From Micromonospora inositola (GTDB lineage: Bacteria > Actinomycetota > Actinomycetes > Mycobacteriales > Micromonosporaceae), in contig NZ_LT607754.1 of NCBI RefSeq assembly GCF_900090285.1, positions 3,684,001-3,748,000 of the forward strand: DNA of 64,000 bases, given 5' to 3'. The translations under genes and the position numbers were made by a program. This document shows, one piece after another, positions 36,842-46,939 of this stretch (the stretch's first letter is position 1; every line of letters starts with the position of its first letter). The notes beneath the pieces were generated by a model. It did not search any database. It was not told the origin of the DNA and worked only from the letters and a program-made list of their open reading frames with translations.

Positions 36842-37106
36842 ACACCAGTGGCCGTCGGGGATGAGCTGCCGGTGCCGCCCGGCCGCGTTGGCGATGTTCA
36901 CCTCGTTCCAGTCGTAGAGCGCCTGGGTGCCACCGGCCGCCACCGCCGCCCGGCAGGCGTCGGAGTCCGGCGACTCCGGGCCCTCCAGGAAGCAGGCGTA
37001 CGTCCGGCTGACCCGTGACTGCGTGCTGCCGTGCGCGCCGGCCTGGCTGACCAGCGCCAGCGAGGCCAGGATAGGGATGCCGCCAAGTGCGGCGACGCTG
37101 ATTCCG
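36842..37106 (-). pseudogene. Truncated AA10 lytic polysaccharide monooxygenase remnant
   Basis: Minus-strand translation gives the end of a signal peptide (LASLALVSQAGA) and then a mature start HGSTQSRVSRTYACFLEGP, with the N-terminal His that binds copper in chitin-active AA10 enzymes. About 65 residues follow, to NAAGRHRQLIPDG, HWC. The rest of the roughly 170-200-residue domain, including the second copper His, is absent because the chitinase terminator is next. The start codon, ribosome site and first half of the signal peptide also seem deleted. Both ends are missing, so it is almost certainly non-functional. Confidence 0.75.
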
Positions 37107-37108
37107 TA

Positions 37109-37123
37109 AGGAAAGTTAACTAA
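37109..37123 (-). promoter_or_regulatory. Copy of the chitinase-type operator motif
   Basis: GGAAAGTTAACTAAA here matches GGAAAGTTTCCTAAC at the chitinase in 12 of 15 positions. It abuts the LPMO remnant, suggesting the two genes once shared a regulator. Confidence 0.45.
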
Positions 37124-37219
37124 AAGTCTTGAGCGGAGCGGGCATGACATGCAAGTGAGCCGATGTGACACACTCGCCGCTCGGCATGTCCCGATGTCCG
37201 CGCCGATGGAAGGGGACCG

Positions 37220-37711
37220 ATGGGCCTGACGCACCTGAGGGTGGCGAGCGTCGTCGCCCTGCTCGCGCTCCTGCCGCTCAGCCTGGCCGGCTGCGGCTTC
37301 GGCGGGGACGACGAGGCCCGGGCCCCGGCGACCGGGGCGCAGCGCGCGCCGGCCGAGGAGGCCGCCGCCAAGTCCCGGGAACGGGTGCAGGCGTACCTCG
37401 ACGCGATGGCGGCCAAGGACACCGACGCCGGCCGCAGCCAGCTCTGCGCCCCCATGCAGAAGCCCTTCGACGCCGCGGCCACCGGCCCGAACGGCGACTT
37501 CGCCGACCACTTCACCGTCCCGCAGGCCACCATCACCGACGTCCGGTCCAGCCCGCACGGGCAGGAGGTCAGCACTGCGGTCACCGTCACCGTCGGCAGC
37601 CGCAAGGCCACCCGGCCGCTGCTGTTCACCGTCACCCGTGGCGGCGCCGACTGGTGTATCTCCGCCGAGGTCCCGGGCGGCAACACCCCAGAGCCGGCCA
37701 TCACTCCCTGA
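37220..37711 (+). CDS. Putative lipoprotein
   Basis: The 163-residue protein has a lipoprotein signal peptide with lipobox LAGC at about residue 25 and is expected on the outer face of the membrane. The mature part has a helical segment (AKSRERVQAYLDAMAAKDTD), then a small alpha/beta region ending in GGADWCIS. Similar secreted lipoproteins in actinomycetes are of unknown function. An AAGGGGA ribosome site precedes the ATG. Confidence 0.8.
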   Translation: MGLTHLRVASVVALLALLPLSLAGCGFGGDDEARAPATGAQRAPAEEAAAKSRERVQAYLDAMAAKDTDAGRSQLCAPMQKPFDAAATGPNGDFADHFTVPQATITDVRSSPHGQEVSTAVTVTVGSRKATRPLLFTVTRGGADWCISAEVPGGNTPEPAITP

Positions 37712-40244
<2,533 letters not shown>

Positions 40245-40284
40245 CCCGCCCCACCTTGCCCTGTTCCCCGGGCCGGGGCGGGGG

Positions 40285-41145
40285 TCAGGGGTGGAGGCGC
40301 TTGAGGTTGGCGATGTCGGCCGCGTGTCCCTCGTGCTTCTCCGTGGGGGTCTCCACCACGATCGGGATGCCCGCGGTTGCCGGGTGGCGCATCAGCTCGG
40401 CGAACGCCGGCTCGCCGATGGTGCCCTTGCCGATGTTCTCGTGCCGGTCCCGGGTCGAGCCGCACAGGTCCTTCGAGTCGTTGGCGTGCACCAGCTTCAG
40501 CCGGCCCGGCCCGACCGTCGCCACCAGGGCGTCCAGCGCCGCGGTCATGCCGCCCTCGGCGGCCAGGTCGTGCCCGGCCGCCCAGGCGTGGCAGGTGTCG
40601 AAGCAGACCCCCAGCCCCGGGTGCCGGTCCACCGCGTCCAGGTAGGGGCCGAGCTGTTCCACCCGGGAGGCCAGCGACCGGCCCCCGCCCGCGCTCGGCT
40701 CGACCAGCAGCATCGGGCCGCCCATCGCCGCCGCATCGTCCAACAGCGGCAGCAGCGTCTCCCGGACCTGCCGCATCGCCGCCTCCGCGTGCCCGGCGTC
40801 CACCGCGCTGCCCGCGTGGAACACCACGCCCCGGGCGCCGATCGCCGCCCCCCGGCGCAGCGCGTGCGCCAGGGTCTGCGCCGACTTCTCGACCGTCGCC
40901 GGGGTGGGGGAGCCGAGGTTCACCAGCAGGGAAGCGTGGATGTAGACCGGCACGCCGCGCTCGGCGCAGCCGTCGCGGAACAGCGCGTCCTGGGCCGGGT
41001 CACCCGCGGGCAGCGCCCAGCCCCGGGAGTTCGAGACGTAGACCTGCACCACCTCGGAGCCGGCCGCCTCGACGTACGGCAGGGCAGCCTTCGCCAGACC
41101 GCCGGAGGTGGGGGTGTGCGAGCCGATCGGCCGGTGCGCGTTCAC
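40285..41145 (-). CDS. nfo: Deoxyribonuclease IV (AP endonuclease, Nfo)
   Basis: The 286-residue zinc enzyme cleaves abasic DNA sites in base-excision repair. It has the endonuclease IV TIM-barrel motifs: IGSHTPTSGG, YIHASLLVNL, VFHAGS, VEPSAGGG, CFDTCHAWAAGHDL and HANDSKDLCGSTRDRHENIG, which hold the metal-binding His, Glu and Asp residues. The GTG start at 41145 overlaps the pknL stop by four bases (GTGA), so it is co-transcribed with the kinase. Confidence 0.93.
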   Translation of the reverse strand: MNAHRPIGSHTPTSGGLAKAALPYVEAAGSEVVQVYVSNSRGWALPAGDPAQDALFRDGCAERGVPVYIHASLLVNLGSPTPATVEKSAQTLAHALRRGAAIGARGVVFHAGSAVDAGHAEAAMRQVRETLLPLLDDAAAMGGPMLLVEPSAGGGRSLASRVEQLGPYLDAVDRHPGLGVCFDTCHAWAAGHDLAAEGGMTAALDALVATVGPGRLKLVHANDSKDLCGSTRDRHENIGKGTIGEPAFAELMRHPATAGIPIVVETPTEKHEGHAADIANLKRLHP

Positions 41146-43127
41146 AGGCAGGTGATCGTGACCGGGGTGCCCGGAGGCACCTGCGAATTCTCGCCCGGGT
41201 TCTGGAAGCGGGCCACGCCGTTCGGGTTGAGCTGGATGTTGGTCGGGAAGCCCTGGCTCTCCAGCACCTGCTTCGCCTGCTGACAGGGCAGGTCGATCAC
41301 CCGGGGGACGACGACCGCCGGCGGGCCCTTGCTGATCTCCAGCTTGACCTGGGCGCCCTTCTCCACACCGGCGCCGTCCGCCGGGCTCTGGCCGAGGACC
41401 TCGTCCTTCGGCTTGTCCGAGTCCTTGTACGTCTCCACCGGGGTCAACCCGAGCTGCGCCAGCGTCGTTCGGGCCTCGTTGATGTTCTTGCCGACCAGGT
41501 TCGGCACCGAGACCGGCGCCTTGCCCTTGCTCAGCACGACGGTGACCTTGCTGCCGGGCTTGACCACCGTGCCCACCTTCGGGTCGGTGGTCACCACCAC
41601 CCCGGTGGGCAGGTTGTCGTCGTACCGGGCGGCGCCCTTGGCCACCACCAGCTTGGCGTCGGTCAGCTCCGCCTGGGCCAGCTCGAAGTCCTTGCCCACC
41701 ACGTCGGGCACCGGCAGCCGTTCCGGCCCCAACGACAGGGTGAGCCTGATCGTGCCGCCCTTGACGATCCGGGTCGCGGAGACCGGGTCCTGGCCGAGCA
41801 CGCTGTCCTTGGGCGCCTTCTCGTCGTACCGCGGCTCCGCGTAGGCGAGGGTGAAGCCGGCCCGGGCGGCCCGCGCCTCCGCGTCCGCCTTGCTCAGGCT
41901 CACCAACTGCGGGGCGACCGTGTACCGCCCCACCCCGAACCACCAGCCGCCGACGGCGGCCACCAGGCCGAGCACCACGGCCGCCGCGGCGATCGCCAGC
42001 CGGCCGCGGGGCGAGCCCATGACGCGGGTACGCAGCCCGGCCAGCCGGGCACCCACGTCGGCGTCCTCCGGCGCGGCCCGGCGGCGGTGCGAGCGCTGCC
42101 CGCCACCCTCGGGCAGCCGGGCCCAGGCGGGCCGCTCCGCGGGGCGGACGGCGGCCACCGCCATGGTCGGCTGGGACATCGGCGTCGTGTCGTCGCCGAG
42201 CCGCCGCAGCACGGCGGTGTGCGAGTTCGCGTTGCCCAGGTCGTCCCGGGCCACCTGGACCTCGGCCAGCAGCGCGCCGGCGTCGGCCGGCCGGGCCCCC
42301 GGATCCCGCCGGGTGGCGCGGGCGACCAGGTCGTCGAGCACCCGGGGCAGGCCGGGCACCAGCGTCGACGGGGCCGGCACGTCCCGGTCGACGTGCTGCC
42401 AGGCCACGTCCACCGGCCGGTCGCCGTCGTACGGGACCCGGCCGGTGAGCATCTCGAACAGCACGATCCCGGCCGAGTAGACGTCGGTGCGGGTGTCCGC
42501 GCGCCCCTCGGTGACCAGCTCCGGGGCGACGTACGCCACGGTGGCCATCAGCTGGTTGCCGTTCTCCTCCTCGGCGCTCGCCTCGACCGCCCGGGCCAGC
42601 CCGAAGTCGGCCACCTTGACGACGCTGTCCACCAGGTTGGCCGGGCCGCCGGTGGGCGCCTCGGCGACCAGCACGTTCTCCGGCTTGACGTCCCGGTGCA
42701 CCAGGCCGGCCCGGTGGGCGGCGGCGATCGCGGCGAGCATCTGCTCGGCGATGGCCAGCGCCTCGTCCGGGTTGAGCCGGCGCCGCTCGGCGAGGACGTC
42801 GCGCAGGGTGCGGCCGCGGACGTACTCCATGACCAGGTAGGGGAGTCCGCCGTGGGTGCCCTGGTCGTAGACCGCGACCACGTTCGGGTGGGTCAGCCGG
42901 GCGATGGTCTTCGCCTCGTCGGTGAACCGCGCCACGAAGCCCGCCATCCGGGCCCGGGCCTCGGGGGCCTGGGTCGGATGAATGATCTTGACCGCCACGG
43001 TGCGCTCGAGGCGCTCGTCCGTGGCGGTGTACACGGTCGCCATGCCGCCGCGGGCCACGCGACCGCGAATGCGGTAGCGCCCGTCGATCAGCGAGCCCAG
43101 CAACGTGTCGGCGACCTGTGTGTCCAT
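41142..43127 (-). CDS. pknL: Membrane serine/threonine kinase with four PASTA domains (PknL type)
   Basis: The 661-residue protein has a Hanks-type kinase domain (residues about 15-290): VAVKII Lys, the RD motif LVHRDVKPENVL, VADFGLA and YVAPEL. After a disordered juxtamembrane region, one membrane helix lies near residues 370-395 (AAAAVVLGLVAAVGGWWF). Four extracellular PASTA repeats follow. Adjacency to the Rv2175c-type gene and nfo fits PknL identity. Mycobacterial PknL lacks PASTA repeats, whereas here the extracellular part looks like PknB. It probably senses peptidoglycan fragments or lipid II. Confidence 0.92.
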   Translation of the reverse strand: MDTQVADTLLGSLIDGRYRIRGRVARGGMATVYTATDERLERTVAVKIIHPTQAPEARARMAGFVARFTDEAKTIARLTHPNVVAVYDQGTHGGLPYLVMEYVRGRTLRDVLAERRRLNPDEALAIAEQMLAAIAAAHRAGLVHRDVKPENVLVAEAPTGGPANLVDSVVKVADFGLARAVEASAEEENGNQLMATVAYVAPELVTEGRADTRTDVYSAGIVLFEMLTGRVPYDGDRPVDVAWQHVDRDVPAPSTLVPGLPRVLDDLVARATRRDPGARPADAGALLAEVQVARDDLGNANSHTAVLRRLGDDTTPMSQPTMAVAAVRPAERPAWARLPEGGGQRSHRRRAAPEDADVGARLAGLRTRVMGSPRGRLAIAAAAVVLGLVAAVGGWWFGVGRYTVAPQLVSLSKADAEARAARAGFTLAYAEPRYDEKAPKDSVLGQDPVSATRIVKGGTIRLTLSLGPERLPVPDVVGKDFELAQAELTDAKLVVAKGAARYDDNLPTGVVVTTDPKVGTVVKPGSKVTVVLSKGKAPVSVPNLVGKNINEARTTLAQLGLTPVETYKDSDKPKDEVLGQSPADGAGVEKGAQVKLEISKGPPAVVVPRVIDLPCQQAKQVLESQGFPTNIQLNPNGVARFQNPGENSQVPPGTPVTITCL

Positions 43128-43295
43128 CGGCAGGCAGTCTATGTGTCGGGAGGGTGAAGGTTGAACAGGATGCTACAGCCGGGTTCCGACCTGCCCTGTC
43201 CCGCCGCGCTCGCCCCGCCCGCCGGGCGCCCGGCCGCCGCGTCGGACGGGGGTGCCGTTGCCGGGTCCGCACCGGGCACGTGGCAGGGTGGTCGG

Positions 43296-43685
43296 GTGAC
43301 CGATTCCGTACCCGCCGACCAGGCCGCCACCGGCGCGGACCTGCCCGGACCGACCGACCCGGCCGCCTGGCTGACCCTGCCGGACGTCGCCGAACGGCTC
43401 GACCTGTCGATCAGCAAGGTCCACCAGATGATCCGGGACCGCGAACTTCTCGCGGTACGCCGCGACGGCGTCCGCCGGATCCCCGCCGACCTGGTGGCCA
43501 ACCGCACCGTGCTCAAGCACCTGCCCGGCGTGCTCAACCTGCTCGCCGACGCCGGCTACGACGACGAGGCGGCGCTGCGCTGGCTCTACGAGGAGGATTC
43601 CACCCTCCCCGGGACCCCCGCCGTCGCCCTCGGCGGTGACCTGGCCCGCGAGGTCAAGCGCCGCGCCCAGGCCCTCGGCTTCTGA
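43296..43685 (+). CDS. Rv2175c-family DNA-binding protein, likely PknL substrate
   Basis: This protein of about 129 residues resembles Rv2175c, a phosphoprotein with a helix-turn-helix-like fold encoded beside pknL in mycobacteria and reported as a PknL substrate. A short disordered N-terminus precedes AWLTLPDVAERLDLSISKVHQMIRDREL (about residues 25-52) and the basic wing AVRRDGVRRIPADLV. The C-terminus has a helical GDLAREVKRRAQALGF. The GTG at 43296 is preferred; upstream frame is Pro/Ala-rich and overlaps the divergent promoter region. It is transcribed divergently from pknL. Confidence 0.86.
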   Translation: MTDSVPADQAATGADLPGPTDPAAWLTLPDVAERLDLSISKVHQMIRDRELLAVRRDGVRRIPADLVANRTVLKHLPGVLNLLADAGYDDEAALRWLYEEDSTLPGTPAVALGGDLAREVKRRAQALGF

Positions 43686-43692
43686 CCCACCC

Positions 43693-43725
43693 CCGGCCCG
43701 GCCCCGGAGCGGGGCCGGGCCGGGC
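43693..43725. terminator. Bidirectional GC hairpin terminator
   Basis: CCCGGCCCGGCCCC (43693-43706) and GGGGCCGGGCCGGG (43712-43725) form a perfect 14-bp stem with loop GGAGC, between the convergent Rv2175c-type and idsA-type genes. Confidence 0.75.
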
Positions 43726-43755
43726 GCGGTGGGCGGGCCGGGGGCGGTGGGCGGG

Positions 43756-44838
43756 TCAGTCGGTGCGGCGGGTGGCGGCGATGGCGAGGTCGACGAGGGC
43801 CTGCCGGGCCTCGGTGTCCAGGTCGACCGTGGTGAGGGCGGCCAGGGCGCTCTCGGTCAGTGCGCCGATCCGCTGTTCGGTGCGGGCCAGCGCGCCGCTG
43901 TCGGTGATCAGTTCGCGCAGCCGGGCCACCCCGGCGCCGCCGAGCCCGGGGTCGCCGAGGCCGCCGAGCAGCAGCTCCCGGCCGGCGTCGTCGAGCGCCT
44001 CCAGGGCCGCCGCCACCAGGTAGGTCCGCTTCCCCTCGCGCAGGTCGTCGCCGGCCGGCTTGCCGGTCTGCGCCGGATCCCCGAAGACTCCCAGCACGTC
44101 GTCGCGGAGCTGGAACGCCTCGCCCAACGGCAGCCCGTACGCCGAGTACGCCGACCGCACCTCCGCCGGCGCGTCGGCCAGCGCGGCCCCGAGCAGCAGC
44201 GGCCGCTCGACCGTGTACTTCGCCGACTTGTAGCGGGCGACCTTGCCGGCCCGCTCCAGCGAGGTGTCCCCGGTCGCCTGGGTCAGCACGTCGAGGTACT
44301 GCCCGACGGTGACCTCGGTGCGCATCTCGTCGAAGACCGGCCGGGCCCGGGCCACCGTGCGCGGGTCGAGGCCGGCGGAGTGCAGCAGTTCGTCGGACCA
44401 GACCAGGCAGAGGTCGCCGAGGAGGATCGCGGCCGCGTCGCCGAACCCGTCCGGGTCGCCGCCCCAGCCGGCGGAGCGGTGCCGGGCGGCGAACCGCCGG
44501 TGCACCGCCGGCTCGCCGCGCCGGGTGTCCGAGCGGTCCATCAGGTCGTCGTGGATCAAGGCGCTGGCCTGCACGAACTCCAGCGCGGCGAGGGTGGTCA
44601 CCACCTGGTCGGAGTCGACGCCCCCAGCACCCCGGTAACCCCAGTAGGCGAAGGCCGGCCGCAGCCGCTTCCCACCGCCCAGCACGAACGCCTCGATCGC
44701 CTCGGCGACCGGGGCGAGGGCGTCGTCGACACCGGTCATCCAGACGCGCTGGCCGGTGAGGAACTCGGTCAGGGCCTTGTCGATCCGCTGACGCAGGCCG
44801 GCGCGGTCGACGGGGGAAACGGAAGCAGCGTGGGTCAC
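43756..44838 (-). CDS. idsA2: Polyprenyl diphosphate synthase (geranylgeranyl-type)
   Basis: This 360-residue trans-prenyltransferase elongates isoprenoid diphosphates. The first Asp-rich motif DDLMDRSDTRRG near residue 105 and the second, QLRDDVLGVFGD near 240, bind Mg-diphosphate. KYTVERP is a product-length/active-site segment. It corresponds in position to Rv2173 (idsA2). It may supply GGPP to the carotenoid operon nearby, or to other prenyl lipids. The product chain length is not certain. Confidence 0.9.
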   Translation of the reverse strand: MTHAASVSPVDRAGLRQRIDKALTEFLTGQRVWMTGVDDALAPVAEAIEAFVLGGGKRLRPAFAYWGYRGAGGVDSDQVVTTLAALEFVQASALIHDDLMDRSDTRRGEPAVHRRFAARHRSAGWGGDPDGFGDAAAILLGDLCLVWSDELLHSAGLDPRTVARARPVFDEMRTEVTVGQYLDVLTQATGDTSLERAGKVARYKSAKYTVERPLLLGAALADAPAEVRSAYSAYGLPLGEAFQLRDDVLGVFGDPAQTGKPAGDDLREGKRTYLVAAALEALDDAGRELLLGGLGDPGLGGAGVARLRELITDSGALARTEQRIGALTESALAALTTVDLDTEARQALVDLAIAATRRTD

Positions 44839-44878
44839 GCCCCGACGCTAGCCGGTCCCCGCTGGTCGCGTCGTGCCG

Positions 44879-44912
44879 CCATGTCGGCGCGCCGCGCGGC
44901 GCGCCGACATGG
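44879..44912. repeat. Perfect 34-bp palindrome upstream of idsA2
   Basis: Each 17-base arm is an exact reverse complement of the other, with no loop: the left arm is CCATGTCGGCGCGCCGC (44879-44895) and the right arm is its complement (44896-44912). The sequence contains two GGCGCGCC 8-mers. It lies 40 bases upstream of the idsA2 start on the minus strand. As RNA it would form a hairpin, as DNA a cruciform or a regulator site. Confidence 0.75.
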
Positions 44913-45067
44913 GCGGTCGGACGCGGGCCGGTCCGGGTGCGGCCGCCGCCCCGACCGGCAGGTTCGCCTGCGAAGACCTGACGAAGCTCAACCCGAACGA
45001 TGCGGACGTACGCGCCCTCTACACACGGTTCATCGGATGGCCCGACAGGTTCCGTAGGCGCGACTGA
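44913..45067 (+). pseudogene. Possible C-terminal gene remnant with atypical codons
   Basis: An open frame ends at the TGA 45065-45067 with a peptide such as CEDLTKLNPNDADVRALYTR and FIGWPDRFRRRD. Codons like GAT, ACA, GGA and AGG are unusual beside the neighbours, and a strong terminator follows immediately. I recognise no family and see no start codon with a ribosome site. It may be the tail of a deleted mobile or phage gene, but it could equally be non-coding. Confidence 0.3.
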
Positions 45068-45085
45068 TGAACAGCCCAGGCAGCA

Positions 45086-45118
45086 GGACCCCAGCGGGTG
45101 GCCGCTGGGGTCCCTTTA
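45086..45118 (+). terminator. Rho-independent terminator with T-rich tail
   Basis: GGACCCCAGCGG (45086-45097) pairs perfectly with CCGCTGGGGTCC (45102-45113), loop GTGG, followed by CTTTAT. It is directly after the possible gene remnant, which argues that a transcript ends here. Confidence 0.8.
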
Positions 45119-45126
45119 TGCGCTGG

Positions 45127-45140
45127 TCGAGCATGCTCGA
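45127..45140. repeat. 14-bp palindrome in the idsA2-metF gap
   Basis: TCGAGCATGCTCGA is a perfect palindrome lying between the terminator and the metF upstream repeats. Its role is unknown. Confidence 0.5.
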
Positions 45141-45184
45141 TGTCCGTAACGTCGAGGGCCGCTGTAGCACTCGCATCACGGTGG

Positions 45185-45251
45185 GGAAGCACCCGGGTAC
45201 GACGCTCCGCCGCGCCGTGCTCGCAGGCTGGGAAGCTCCTGGGTACGACGT
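45185..45251 (+). repeat. Imperfect 21-bp direct repeat upstream of metF
   Basis: A repeat unit beginning GGAAGC and ending in GGGTACGACG occurs at 45185-45205 and 45231-45251, 46 bp apart, with only a few differences. It sits directly upstream of the metF leaderless promoter, so it may be an operator. Together with the other elements it fills the 44839-45274 gap. Confidence 0.5.
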
Positions 45252-45262
45252 GCGCCGACCGA

Positions 45263-45268
45263 TAGAGT
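45263..45268 (+). promoter_or_regulatory. Leaderless -10 box for metF
   Basis: TAGAGT ends six bases before the GTG at 45275, matching the leaderless geometry seen elsewhere in the window. Confidence 0.5.
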
Positions 45269-45274
45269 CGGTAC

Positions 45275-46192
45275 GTGGCGCTCGGTCTCCCCTCGGTCCT
45301 CCCGAATCCCCAGCCGGCGATCGGGGAGCTGATCCGTGCCGGTCAGCCGACCTTCTCCTTCGAGTTCTTCCCGCCCAAGACGGAGCAGGGGGAGCGGCTG
45401 CTCTGGCAGGCGATCCGCGAGCTGGAGTCGCTGCGCCCCTCGTTCGTGTCGATCACCTACGGCGCCGGCGGGTCGACCCGGGACACCACGGTCGCGGTGA
45501 CCGAGCGGATCGCCACCGAGACCACCCTGCTGCCGATGGCGCACCTGACCGCGGTCAACCACTCCGTCGCCGAGTTGCGGCACGTCATCGGCCGGCTGGC
45601 CGGGGTCGGGGTGCGCAACGTGCTCGCCGTGCGGGGCGACCCGCCCGGCAACCCGGGCGGGGAGTGGGTGCCCCACCCGCAGGGCGTGCACTACGCCGAG
45701 GACCTCGTCCGGCTGGTCCGCGACGCCGGTGACTTCAGCGTCGGGGTGGCCGCCTTCCCGTACAAGCACCCGCGCTCGCCCGACGTGGCCAGCGACACCG
45801 CGCACTTCGTCCGCAAGTGCCAGGCGGGGGCCGAGTTCGCCATCACCCAGATGTTCTTCGACGCCGACGACTACCTGCGGCTGCGGGACCGGGTCTCGGC
45901 GGCCGGCTGCGACACCCCGATCCTGGCCGGGGTGATGCCGGTTACCCAGATCGGCACCATCGAGCGGTCCGTGCAGCTCTCCGGGGCGCCGTTCCCGCCC
46001 GCGCTGGCGGACCGGTTCGAGCGGGTCGCCGACGATCCGGAGGCGGTCCGCCGGCTCGGCATCGAGCAGGCCAGCGAGATGTGCGCGAAGCTGCTCGACG
46101 AGGGCGTGCCGGGGATCCACTTCATCACCCTCAATCGGTCCACCGCCACCCGCGAGGTCTGGCAGCACCTCCGGTCCAACGCTCGGGTGTGA
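45275..46192 (+). CDS. metF: 5,10-methylenetetrahydrofolate reductase
   Basis: The 305-residue flavoenzyme makes 5-methyl-THF for methionine synthesis. SFEFFPPKTEQGE near residue 28 holds the catalytic Glu, and VTYGAGGS-like ITYGAGGS, LAVRGDPP and AAFPYKHP are FAD/folate-binding stretches. It lies in the place of Rv2172c of the mycobacterial block but has canonical MetF motifs. A GTG start and leaderless promoter precede it. The repeat pair upstream may control it. Confidence 0.94.
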   Translation: MALGLPSVLPNPQPAIGELIRAGQPTFSFEFFPPKTEQGERLLWQAIRELESLRPSFVSITYGAGGSTRDTTVAVTERIATETTLLPMAHLTAVNHSVAELRHVIGRLAGVGVRNVLAVRGDPPGNPGGEWVPHPQGVHYAEDLVRLVRDAGDFSVGVAAFPYKHPRSPDVASDTAHFVRKCQAGAEFAITQMFFDADDYLRLRDRVSAAGCDTPILAGVMPVTQIGTIERSVQLSGAPFPPALADRFERVADDPEAVRRLGIEQASEMCAKLLDEGVPGIHFITLNRSTATREVWQHLRSNARV

Positions 46193-46224
46193 CCACCCGT
46201 CCGCCGACACCAGCACCGCCCTTC

Positions 46225-46230
46225 TACGGT
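46225..46230 (+). promoter_or_regulatory. Leaderless -10 box for the CDP-alcohol phosphatidyltransferase gene
   Basis: TACGGT ends six bases before the GTG at 46237 and no ribosome site is visible. Confidence 0.45.
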
Positions 46231-46236
46231 TGACCC

Positions 46237-46926
46237 GTGGTGGGTACACAGCTGAACTGGGACCAGTACGCGACGGCGTGGGCGCGGCTGCACGGCGGGT
46301 TCGACCCCCGGGTGGCGGCGCCGGTGGTCCGCGCCTGGCTGCGCTTCGCCTACCACGTCGGGTACGTGCTGGGCCGGCTGCGGGTCGGCCCGACCCCGGT
46401 CACCGTGGTCGGGGTGCTGCTCTGCTTCTGCGTCCCGCTCCTCGTCGGCCGGTCGGGGGACGGGCCGTTCCTGGGGGCGCTGTTCGTGCTGCTCGCCGCG
46501 GTGGCGGACAGCGTCGACGGTGCGGTCGCGGTGGCGACCAACCGGACCACCCGGCTCGGCTACGTCTACGACTCGGTCGCCGACCGGCTGGGCGAGGCCG
46601 CCTGGCTGACCGCGTTCTGGCTGATCGGCGCGCCGGGCGCGCTGGTCGCCGCCGCCGGTGGCCTCTCCTGGCTGCACGAGTACGTCCGGGCCCGGGCGGT
46701 CTCCGCCGGCATGCGGGAAATCGGTGCGGTGACCGTGGGGGAGCGCCCCACCCGGGTCTGCGTGGCGCTGGTCGGGCTGCTGGTCTCCGGGTTGACCGGG
46801 CTGATCGACGTGGATCTCATCGCCGGCACGATCACGATGGCCACCACGGTGTGGGTGCTGCTGGCCGGCTTCGGCCTGGGGCAGCTCCTCTCCGCCGTCC
46901 GCCGCGCCCTGATCGACGCCGGCTGA
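46237..46926 (+). CDS. CDP-alcohol phosphatidyltransferase family protein
   Basis: The 229-residue membrane enzyme, with about five or six helices, transfers an alcohol or head group from a CDP-activated donor. The motif reads ADSVDGAVAVATNRTTRLG then YDSVADR, giving all four Asp residues of DxxDGxxAR(x8)GxxxDxxxD but with Val where the Arg of AR usually stands. This unusual site makes the exact substrate uncertain. It stands alone between metF and the carotenoid operon. Confidence 0.85.
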   Translation: MVGTQLNWDQYATAWARLHGGFDPRVAAPVVRAWLRFAYHVGYVLGRLRVGPTPVTVVGVLLCFCVPLLVGRSGDGPFLGALFVLLAAVADSVDGAVAVATNRTTRLGYVYDSVADRLGEAAWLTAFWLIGAPGALVAAAGGLSWLHEYVRARAVSAGMREIGAVTVGERPTRVCVALVGLLVSGLTGLIDVDLIAGTITMATTVWVLLAGFGLGQLLSAVRRALIDAG

Positions 46927-46939
46927 CCCGGCCGCACGG

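Noticed and set aside
40247..40280. Possible terminator CCCGCCCC / GGGGCGGG between ltaE and nfo
   Set aside because: The stem is only eight bases with a long loop, too weak to list in such GC-rich sequence.
44873..45067. A complete 64-residue gene
   Set aside because: Its first 13 codons fall in the 34-bp palindrome and no ribosome site is present; only a possible C-terminal remnant is kept as a low-confidence feature.
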